6,521 bases of DNA from an uncultured Eubacteriales bacterium (lineage in GTDB: Bacteria > Bacillota > Clostridia > Christensenellales > Borkfalkiaceae). The stretch's first letter is position 1. Each line of letters begins with the position of its first letter. Made by a program: the position numbers and the translations under genes. The notes under the pieces were generated by a model. That model was not told the origin of the DNA. It ran no database searches and saw only the letters and a list, made by a program, of their open reading frames with translations. The stretch lies in the NCBI GenBank assembly GCA_900556195.1, contig USOJ01000062.1:1-6521 (forward strand). Direction: 5' to 3'. Positions 1 through 5,034 of the stretch are shown here, in pieces.

Positions 1-714
1 GATGAGAACGCAACCGCTTTGAATCAACGCTTCTGCTGCTTCTTTTTCGGCTTTGTAATCATACCAACTGCTGGTAAACTTAACTTCCATAGTAGCGGTA
101 GGAACGATAGAACGCAAGCCAAGGAACCAGGAAGTGTAACCCGATTTAACTTCGGCGTAGGGGAACGCTCCGACGTAACCAACCTTCGGAACTACGGTAG
201 AATCGGCATCCATCATTGCCTTAAGTTTCATACCTGCAGCAACACCGGCAAGGTATCTGCCTTCGTAAATGGAAGCGAAAGCGTTATGGAAGTTACCGCG
301 TTTTTCGGTATGAGCCTTCGTACCGGTAGCGTGGCAGAATTGAGTACCGGGATATTCGTTTGCCGCTTTAAGAATGTGTTTTTCATGACCGAACGAATCG
401 GCAAACACTATATTGAATTTTCTTTCGGCATACTTTTTGGCTGCAGTGTAGCAAGCGTTCTTTTCGGGAATGTTGGTCGTTATTTCGTATTGAACACCAA
501 GTTCCTTGCATACCGCTTCTGCGGCGTCGATGAAGTTCTTGTCGTAAGTCGAACTCGAATCGTGAAGGGTGATAAAGCCGACTTTTATGTCTGCGTAATT
601 TTCAACCTTCTTGATACCTTTGTAAGAGGTATCTTTCTTCTTACAACCGGTCATTCCGAAGCAACATGCAACGGCGGTAACTACGGTTACAACAAGTGCT
701 AAAAGTTTCTTCAT
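1..714 (-). CDS. BMP/PnrA-family nucleoside-binding lipoprotein of an ABC transporter (N-terminal 238 residues, cut by window edge)
   Basis: The reading frame opens at ATG 714-712 and stays open to base 1, so the C-terminus lies outside the window; 238 residues are visible, while the family usually has about 330-400. Residues 1-23 form a lipoprotein signal peptide (MKKLLALVV start) ending in the lipobox-like MTGC, with Cys24 as the predicted lipidated residue. Blocks typical of the Bmp family (PF02608) follow in order: KVGFITLHDSSSTYDKNF (44-61), GHEKHILKAANEYPGTQF (109-126), GRYLAGVAAGM (152-162), VGYVGAF (178-184) and YDYKAEKEAAEALIQSG (218-234). In this family, PnrA and related proteins bind purine nucleosides outside the membrane and hand them to an ABC importer; the ATPase and permease genes would be expected beyond base 1. 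The start is supported by AAGGAG at 723-728, eight bases upstream. The neighbour xpt fits a purine uptake and salvage role. The exact ligand cannot be read from the sequence. Confidence 0.9.
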   Translation of the reverse strand, partial: MKKLLALVVTVVTAVACCFGMTGCKKKDTSYKGIKKVENYADIKVGFITLHDSSSTYDKNFIDAAEAVCKELGVQYEITTNIPEKNACYTAAKKYAERKFNIVFADSFGHEKHILKAANEYPGTQFCHATGTKAHTEKRGNFHNAFASIYEGRYLAGVAAGMKLKAMMDADSTVVPKVGYVGAFPYAEVKSGYTSWFLGLRSIVPTATMEVKFTSSWYDYKAEKEAAEALIQSGCVLI

Positions 715-722
715 TTACTTTT

Positions 723-746
723 CTCCTTCGCCCTTTTAGGGCTGAA
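723..746 (-). promoter_or_regulatory. Shine-Dalgarno of the lipoprotein gene with abutting small hairpin
   Basis: AAGGAG (723-728) lies 8 nt before the ATG and decides the start. Directly upstream, GCCCT-AAA-AGGGC (730-742) forms a perfect 5-bp hairpin. It can extend by three pairs (UUC/GAA, 727-729 with 744-746) past a bulged A, touching the first two bases of the Shine-Dalgarno. It could affect translation or protect an mRNA 5' end; that is inference. No U-tract follows on this strand, so it is not a terminator. Confidence 0.5.
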
Positions 747-751
747 AAAAT

Positions 752-780
752 TTTATATGTAATAAAAATTACACCCGAAA
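752..780 (-). promoter_or_regulatory. possible weak promoter with palindromic operator-like site (TGTAAT-AAAA-ATTACA)
   Basis: Read on the minus strand, TATAAA (752-757) could be a -10 box for the lipoprotein gene. The -35 position 17 bp upstream (775-780, TTTCGG) matches the consensus poorly. The spacer is almost filled by a perfect 6-bp inverted repeat with a 4-bp centre (758-773), which is where a repressor would act. If the upstream terminator at 778-826 works, some local promoter would be needed; otherwise the gene is reached by read-through from xpt. The call is tentative because the region is very AT-rich and palindromes arise there by chance. Confidence 0.3.
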
Positions 781-826
781 AAATAAAAAATTCCGCAAGC
801 CGTAAATCGATTACGCCCGGAATTTT
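778..826 (-). terminator. probable intrinsic terminator overlapping the 3' end of xpt
   Basis: On the minus strand the last xpt codons supply AAAATTCCG (818-826), which pairs perfectly with CGGAATTTT (787-795). Inside this lies a second stem, CGTAA/TTACG around a TCGAT loop. The hairpin runs into the tract TTTTTT-A-TTTTTT (778-790). The outermost A-U pairs overlap the U-tract, so the effective stem is the TTCCG/CGGAA part plus the inner stem, separated by an asymmetric internal loop. It should terminate at least partially between xpt and the lipoprotein gene. Confidence 0.55.
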
Positions 827-1383
827 ATGCCCGACGGAGTCATTTCGTCGATAATCGCAAGCGATTCGACCTTATAACCCGCCTTTCTTAAATTGTCGCC
901 CCCGTGCTGGAAGCCCTTTTCGATAGCGATAGCGCAGCCCGCAACTTTCGCGCCCGATTCTTTAACGATACTTATAAGACCGTTCAGAGCCGCGCCGTTA
1001 GCGAGAAAATCGTCGGCTATCAGAATATTTTCGCCTTTTTGAAGATATTCTTTGCCAACGACAACGATATTGCTCTTTTTATGCGTAAAACTGTAAATTT
1101 CGGCAGAATATACGTCGCCCGTAACGTTCAGCGCTCCGCCTTTTTTGGCGTAAACCGCAGGAACGCCGAGTTTATACGCGACGCATACCGCGAACGGTAT
1201 ACCGGACGCTTCTACGGTGAGTACCTTATCGATTTTTTCGCCTGCGAAAAGACGAGCGACCTCGTCGCCCATGCTCATAAGAAATTCAACGTCTAAACGC
1301 TGATTAAGGAAACTTCCGACTTTAAGCACGTTGCCGTCTGAAAGTTTTCCTTCTTTAAGTATCTTTTCTTCGAGCGTCTTCAT
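811..1383 (-). CDS. xpt: xanthine phosphoribosyltransferase
   Basis: This 190-residue cytoplasmic enzyme joins xanthine (and, less well, guanine in related enzymes) to PRPP, giving XMP or GMP for purine salvage. It closely follows the pattern of Bacillus subtilis Xpt, which is about the same length: an early LKVGSFLNQRLD block (20-31), VEASGI (57-62), GVPAVYAKK (73-81) and YSFT (97-100). The PRPP-binding signature LIADDFLANGAA (121-132) has the acidic pair D124-D125. IEKGFQ (154-159) and GYKVESLAII (169-178) come near the end. The start at 1383 is chosen because the family begins here (MKTLEEKIL) and GGAG (1389-1392) precedes it by 5 nt. The frame stays open upstream to 1578, but that part is riboswitch and terminator RNA. 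Expression should be switched off by guanine through the leader. The last codons also form part of a terminator. Confidence 0.96.
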   Translation of the reverse strand: MKTLEEKILKEGKLSDGNVLKVGSFLNQRLDVEFLMSMGDEVARLFAGEKIDKVLTVEASGIPFAVCVAYKLGVPAVYAKKGGALNVTGDVYSAEIYSFTHKKSNIVVVGKEYLQKGENILIADDFLANGAALNGLISIVKESGAKVAGCAIAIEKGFQHGGDNLRKAGYKVESLAIIDEMTPSGIKFRA

Positions 1384-1424
1384 AAGTTCTCCGTTAAAAG
1401 TATCGGTTCGTATAATCGAAAAAC

Positions 1425-1448
1425 AAAAAAACAGGTTAAGATAACCTG
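1425..1448 (-). terminator. riboswitch-controlled intrinsic terminator in the xpt leader
   Basis: On the minus strand CAGGTTA-TCT-TAACCTG (1432-1448) is a perfect 7-bp hairpin followed at once by seven U residues (1425-1431), then G and six more U. It lies between the aptamer and the xpt start codon, the layout of a transcriptional OFF switch such as that of B. subtilis xpt. I found no good upstream segment complementary to the stem itself, so how it is prevented from forming is unclear. Confidence 0.88.
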
Positions 1449-1463
1449 CTTGCCAATAAAAAC

Positions 1464-1496
1464 GGAAACCCGCGCAAAATCGCTTTTGCGTTTTCC
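1464..1496 (-). promoter_or_regulatory. expression-platform hairpin with GNRA tetraloop, next to riboswitch P1
   Basis: On the minus strand CGCAAAA-GCGA-TTTTGCG (1473-1490) is a perfect 7-bp stem capped by GCGA, which fits the GNRA tetraloop class. A lower stem GGAAA/TTTCC (1492-1496 with 1464-1468) is joined through an asymmetric internal loop. It starts one base after the P1 3' strand, so it could stack on P1. It has no U-tract next to it and is not itself a terminator. It may act as a folding spacer or pausing element between aptamer and terminator. Confidence 0.55.
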
Positions 1497-1497
1497 T

Positions 1498-1564
1498 CCA
1501 ATAGTCGCAACTTTTACGGTGTGCGGTAGAAACGTTTGTACCTTCATATTCAAACCTATATTGG
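1498..1564 (-). ncRNA. guanine (purine) riboswitch aptamer
   Basis: This 67-nt three-way junction aligns well with the B. subtilis xpt aptamer (numbering of that RNA used here). P1 is CCAATA/TATTGG (1559-1564 with 1498-1503). P2 is GTTTGAA/TACAAAC with one A-A mismatch. The J2/3 block GTTTCTACC (1525-1533) is intact. L3 is CCGTAAA, and P3 is CGCACA paired with AGTTGCG around a bulged U. Loop bases needed for the kissing contact (A33, U34, G37, G38 with C60, C61) are present, although L2 has one extra base at its tip. The base equivalent to C74, in GACTAT, is C, which specifies guanine/hypoxanthine rather than adenine; U51 is kept, which argues against a 2'-deoxyguanosine variant. It should lower xpt expression when guanine is plentiful. 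Confidence 0.95.
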
Positions 1565-1589
1565 CAATCGCTATTCAATTTACGCCGAC

Positions 1590-1619
1590 ATTATAACCCA
1601 CCCTTATACCTTTTGTCAA
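1590..1619 (-). promoter_or_regulatory. sigma-A type promoter of the riboswitch-xpt transcript
   Basis: On the minus strand a perfect TTGACA (1614-1619) and a perfect TATAAT (1590-1595) are separated by 18 bp. Transcription should start near 1583, about 19 nt before the first base of the riboswitch P1 helix. The two consensus hexamers suggest strong basal initiation, with control left to the riboswitch terminator. Confidence 0.9.
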
Positions 1620-1663
1620 CCGTTTTTATAGGGTAAAACACAAAATATTTTTTTATTTTTTTT

Positions 1664-1686
1664 GCCGACCGCAATATGTAGTCGGC
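1664..1686. repeat. inverted repeat GCCGAC-N11-GTCGGC beside the topB promoter
   Basis: A perfect 6-bp inverted repeat with an 11-bp centre ends 2 bp before the topB -35 box. It follows a long T-rich run (about 1648-1663). It sits about 40-60 bp upstream of the expected topB start, where an activator or repressor could bind. Neither strand has a U-tract in the right place for termination. It is unassigned; a DNA-binding site is inference only. Confidence 0.4.
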
Positions 1687-1688
1687 GG

Positions 1689-1717
1689 TTGACTTTATTT
1701 CGTCATCGTGCTACTAT
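1689..1717 (+). promoter_or_regulatory. sigma-A type promoter of topB, implying a leaderless mRNA
   Basis: TTGACT (1689-1694) and TACTAT (1712-1717) are spaced by exactly 17 bp. Initiation about 7 bp after the -10 box would fall near 1724, only three bases before the topB ATG at 1727. If the overlapping TATTAT (1715-1720) is used, it would fall at about the A of the ATG. No Shine-Dalgarno sequence lies in the 20 bp before the ATG, in keeping with a leaderless transcript. Confidence 0.7.
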
Positions 1718-1726
1718 TATATAGTA

Positions 1727-3805
1727 ATGATAGCAATAATCGCCGAAAAACCGAGCCTTGCGCGAAATATCGTAGAAGGCATCGGAAAAATGAATAAAAG
1801 AAACGGTTACTACGAAAATTCGGAATATATAGTAACCTACGCTTTCGGGCATCTGTTTTCGCTTTGCGATATAGAAGACTATCAGCCCGAAAAGCCGACC
1901 GCGCCCGTCCGCTGGAAAATGGAAGGTCTGCCCTGCTTCCCCGAAAAATTCAGGTTCAAACTCAAAAACGGCGACGACGGGAACATCGACGAAGGCGTTA
2001 AAAAACAGTTTGAAACCATTTCGGCTTTAATTAACCGCAACGACGTTACCGAGATAGTAAACGCAGGCGACTCGGACAGAGAAGGCGAAATTATTATAAG
2101 GCTCTGCGTAGAAAACGCCCTTAAAACGCCGAAAAAGTTATCCCGTTTATGGTTGCCCGATCAGACTCCGCAGACGGTCAGAAAAGCGCTTTCGGAAATG
2201 AAAGACGAAAAGCATTACGACAACCTTGCCAACGAGGGTTTTTCGCGCACCTATATAGACTGGCTTTACGGCGTAAACCTTACCCGTTACGCAACCTTAA
2301 AATCGGGAACTCTTCTCAGAGTGGGCAGAGTTATAGTGCCTATCGTAAAAGCCGTTTACGACCGCGACCGCGAAATAGAAAACTTTACGCCCGAAATTTA
2401 CTACGCGCTGGTTTCGAAAGCCGAAACCGACGGCGAAGTAATAGAACTCGTATCGAAATACAAATTCGGCAAAGACGAGAAGGCGAAAGCCGAGCGTTGT
2501 TGCGAGCGTATGAACGCTTTGGAAGCGATAGTTACCGACAAAAAGGCGAAAAAAGACGTTCTTGCCGCGGGCAAACTGTATTCATTGACGAAATTACAGA
2601 ACTATCTCGGAAAAAAATACAAAATGACGATGGAAACGTCGCTCGCCACTGCGCAAAAACTATACGAAAGAGGATTTATAAGTTATCCGCGTACCAACTC
2701 GGAATACCTTGCGACGAACGAAAAAGACAAATTCAAAAGCATAATCGCTTCGGTTAAAAAACTCGGTTACGACGTGGTTTTCAAGGATAAAAAGACCATT
2801 TTCGACGATTCTAAAATCGAAGCGCACTCCGCCCTTACCCCGACTTATAAAATTCCGGACAAGGGCGACTTAAGCGACGCCGAAAGCAAAGTTTACACGG
2901 CGATAATGCGGCGGTTTGCCGCGGTTTTCTGCGCGGAAGACTGCCTGATAGAAAAATCGGAACTCACGATTTCGCTCGGCGGCAAAGAAGATTATTCGAT
3001 AAAAGGTTCGATTATTCTTCAACCAGGCTGGACGAAGTACGACGGCGGCGAAAGAAAAGACAAAATCTTACCCAAACTCGAAAAGGGCGACAAAGTAAAC
3101 GTGGATTTTCACCCCGAAGAAAAACAGACCACTCCCCCGAAACACTACACGATAGAAACGCTGAACAACTATCTTAAAAACCCCTTCCGCGACGAAAAAG
3201 CGAGTTCGGACGAGAACGACGAAGAGGACTATAAGGCGATTTTCAAGGGTTTGGAACTCGGAACGGAAGCAACCAGAACGGGAATTATAGACAACGCGAA
3301 AAAGAGCAATTACATATCGCTTAAAAAAGACGTATATTACATAGAAAACGCGGGGCGTTTTTTGATAGAACAACTCGTCGACATGAAAATTTCTATGGAC
3401 AAGTACAAGACGAGTCAACTCGGTCAGGCTCTTAAAAAGGTATACCGCGGCGAAATAACCGTGGACGACTGCGTTAAGGAGGCCGAAGACGAGATAAGCG
3501 AGATATTTTCGCACGCGAACGACGAAAGCGGAACGGGCTTTTACGGCGAAGTTTTAGGCAAATGCCCGAAATGCGGCAAAGATTTTATCCGCGACAGATA
3601 TTTTTACCGTTGCAGCGACAGAGAAAATTGCGATTTCAGAATAAATTTCAATATTTTAGGCTGCGTTATCGACAAAAATCAGGTAGGCAAAATACTCACC
3701 GACAAAATCAGCGATAAACTTTCGTTTACTTCTAAAAAAGGAAAAAAATTCGAGGCGAAACTCAAATTATCGCCCGATTACAAACTCGATTTCAATTTTC
3801 AATAA
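1727..3805 (+). CDS. topB: DNA topoisomerase III-like type IA topoisomerase
   Basis: The 692-residue enzyme cuts and passes single DNA strands, relaxing negative supercoils and resolving linked intermediates. The TOPRIM domain begins at the first residues (IIAEKPSLARNI, Glu7) and carries the metal-binding motif GDSDREGE (D115, D117, E119). The catalytic tyrosine is Y320 in GFISYPRTNS. AHSALTPT (366-373) and GTEATRTGIID (512-522) match conserved type IA blocks. A four-cysteine zinc ribbon follows (C613, C616, C629, C635), then a short C-terminal repeat (about 637-692, ending KLDFNF) of the kind found on many TopB proteins of Gram-positive bacteria. Length is normal and no core residue is missing. 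The ATG at 1727 is chosen because TOPRIM starts there, although no ribosome binding site is visible. Close relatives often travel on conjugative elements, but no such genes are seen here, so a chromosomal housekeeping copy is equally likely. Confidence 0.95.
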   Translation: MIAIIAEKPSLARNIVEGIGKMNKRNGYYENSEYIVTYAFGHLFSLCDIEDYQPEKPTAPVRWKMEGLPCFPEKFRFKLKNGDDGNIDEGVKKQFETISALINRNDVTEIVNAGDSDREGEIIIRLCVENALKTPKKLSRLWLPDQTPQTVRKALSEMKDEKHYDNLANEGFSRTYIDWLYGVNLTRYATLKSGTLLRVGRVIVPIVKAVYDRDREIENFTPEIYYALVSKAETDGEVIELVSKYKFGKDEKAKAERCCERMNALEAIVTDKKAKKDVLAAGKLYSLTKLQNYLGKKYKMTMETSLATAQKLYERGFISYPRTNSEYLATNEKDKFKSIIASVKKLGYDVVFKDKKTIFDDSKIEAHSALTPTYKIPDKGDLSDAESKVYTAIMRRFAAVFCAEDCLIEKSELTISLGGKEDYSIKGSIILQPGWTKYDGGERKDKILPKLEKGDKVNVDFHPEEKQTTPPKHYTIETLNNYLKNPFRDEKASSDENDEEDYKAIFKGLELGTEATRTGIIDNAKKSNYISLKKDVYYIENAGRFLIEQLVDMKISMDKYKTSQLGQALKKVYRGEITVDDCVKEAEDEISEIFSHANDESGTGFYGEVLGKCPKCGKDFIRDRYFYRCSDRENCDFRINFNILGCVIDKNQVGKILTDKISDKLSFTSKKGKKFEAKLKLSPDYKLDFNFQ

Positions 3806-3816
3806 TCTAATACGCA

Positions 3817-3852
3817 AGCCGCCCCGCAATTTTTTTGCAGGGCGGCTGTTTT
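3817..3852 (+). terminator. intrinsic terminator of topB
   Basis: AGCCGCCC (3817-3824) pairs perfectly with GGGCGGCT (3840-3847). After one mismatch there are two further G-C pairs around an AATTTTTTT loop. On the plus strand GTTTTCATTTT follows. It fills most of the 46-bp gap between topB and the convergent gene. On the minus strand the same hairpin is not followed by U residues, so it should act mainly on topB. Confidence 0.85.
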
Positions 3853-5021
3853 CATTTTCGTTTATTGTTTTTTATAATTTCGATATAAGGTTCGTAACCT
3901 GCGGGAGTATCGAGTAAATACTCGTCGTTTTTATTCGTATCGACCGATATTTGCGAATCATCATTTCCGTGCGTAAACGATAATTTAATCGTCCCTTGTA
4001 AATCGGTTCGATAAATCGTTATTCTCGCCAAATTTTGAAGCGAGCCTTTCGACGGATGCCCGTATTCGTTATTAAGCCCGCACGAGATAATCGCCCTGTC
4101 CGGTTTGACGACATCGATAAACGCGGCAGAAGTCGAGGTTTCGCTGCCGTGATGAGCAACTTTAAGCGTTCCGCAAGATAATTTAAGAATATCGCTTTTA
4201 TACGCTTCGACTATTTCCGATTCTTTCTCGTTATCTATATCCCCCGTAAGCAAAACGCTTTCTCCGAAGCACGTAATTTTTATAACCGCCGAAAAGTCGT
4301 TCGCGTCGACGAATTTCTTTTCGTCTTTATAATCTTCGTGCTTTTTGGCGTAAGGCAATAAAAATTCTACCGAATATTTCCACTCGTCGTCGCCGCACAA
4401 TGCGGTATTCGTAAAATCGCTTTCGTCGTCGAAAAATTCCCAATAGGAGTTTTCGTTATAAACGGCGGTAAGATAGTCGGTATAAGCGTCGGCAGGGTCG
4501 TCTTTTAATTTACGACCGACGTTGAAGCCGCCCGAAAATTTATCGGTGTTCGCCCTTATATACGGGCGGAAACTATTGAGCACCTTATAATTTTTATAAA
4601 CGTAATCGAGCGAGCCGACATGATCCGCGTCAGAATGGGTCGCAACGCAATAATCTATCGTTAATTTTTTGCCGTTTTCGGTCAGATATTCGTCGAGTTT
4701 TTCTTCCGTTTCTTTATCGTTTCGCCCGCCGTCGACGAGCATGTTTTTGCCGTCGGGGAATTTTATCAAGGTGGCGTCGCCCTGACCTACGTCGATAAAA
4801 TACACTTCGAAATCTCTTAAAGTTTCGACGACGGTCGTTGAATTTTTGGTTGACGACGGCAGGTATTGCCGTTTGCCCGCGTTTTTGTTTATATAAATGC
4901 CGACAACGAAAGACGCCGTAGCAACAGCCGCGACGCCCGCGTAGAAAAATCTGTTCCGCCCGATTTTATATAGTAGATTTCTTATCGGGCTATGTAACTT
5001 TTTTCTTTTGTTATCCGACAT
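3852..5021 (-). CDS. membrane-anchored ComEC/Rec2-like metallo-beta-lactamase-fold hydrolase
   Basis: The 389-residue protein has a basic N-terminus (KRKK, residues 5-8; further R/K to 22), then one hydrophobic segment (about 25-44). A metallo-beta-lactamase domain of the type at the C-terminus of ComEC follows. Its motifs are FIDVGQGDATLI (75-86), VDGG (96-99), the metal-binding THSDADH (128-134), LLTGDID (257-263), VAHHGS (288-293) and SCGLNNEYGHPS (313-324). All expected metal ligands appear present. The positive-inside rule puts the catalytic domain outside the membrane; that is inference. It lacks the ComEC channel domain, so it is not a full DNA-uptake protein. Relatives include nucleases and phosphodiesterases, but substrate cannot be assigned. 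It starts 13 nt after the methyltransferase gene stops, so it is probably co-transcribed; only a poor GAG-type ribosome site precedes it. The next Met is residue 94, inside the domain. Confidence 0.87.
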   Translation of the reverse strand: MSDNKRKKLHSPIRNLLYKIGRNRFFYAGVAAVATASFVVGIYINKNAGKRQYLPSSTKNSTTVVETLRDFEVYFIDVGQGDATLIKFPDGKNMLVDGGRNDKETEEKLDEYLTENGKKLTIDYCVATHSDADHVGSLDYVYKNYKVLNSFRPYIRANTDKFSGGFNVGRKLKDDPADAYTDYLTAVYNENSYWEFFDDESDFTNTALCGDDEWKYSVEFLLPYAKKHEDYKDEKKFVDANDFSAVIKITCFGESVLLTGDIDNEKESEIVEAYKSDILKLSCGTLKVAHHGSETSTSAAFIDVVKPDRAIISCGLNNEYGHPSKGSLQNLARITIYRTDLQGTIKLSFTHGNDDSQISVDTNKNDEYLLDTPAGYEPYIEIIKNNKRK

Positions 5022-5034
5022 ATCGTTTTACTCG

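Noticed and set aside
19..702. Plus-strand open frame of 227 codons
   Set aside because: It is antisense to the lipoprotein gene, whose protein has clear family motifs, a signal peptide and a good ribosome site; the plus-strand product shows no recognisable domain.
904..1296. Plus-strand open frame opposite xpt
   Set aside because: It is a shadow of a well-supported gene, with no ribosome site or family resemblance.
1498..1564. Adenine or 2'-deoxyguanosine class of purine riboswitch
   Set aside because: The specificity base equivalent to position 74 is C, not U, and U51 and the usual J2/3 block are retained, which points to guanine.
1384..1578. Upstream in-frame extension of xpt (would give 255 residues)
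   Set aside because: The extra segment is the riboswitch aptamer and its terminator; Xpt family length and the GGAG at 1389-1392 both place the start at 1383.
1601..1633. Imperfect inverted repeat CCCTTATA / TATAGGG around the xpt -35 box, as an operator
   Set aside because: One arm has an extra base, the sequence is AT-rich, and the promoter is already explained by riboswitch control; too weak to list.
2149..2757. Plus-strand open frame inside topB in another frame
   Set aside because: The Arg-rich product lacks motifs and lies wholly within the conserved catalytic region of topB, which includes Y320.
3068..3514. Minus-strand open frame antisense to topB
   Set aside because: Its low-complexity Phe/Val-rich translation is typical of the reverse of Lys/Glu-rich coding sequence, and topB is intact.
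3817..3847. Bidirectional terminator serving the ComEC-like gene as well
   Set aside because: On the minus strand the stem is followed by TGCGTATTAG rather than a U-tract, so only plus-strand termination is well supported.
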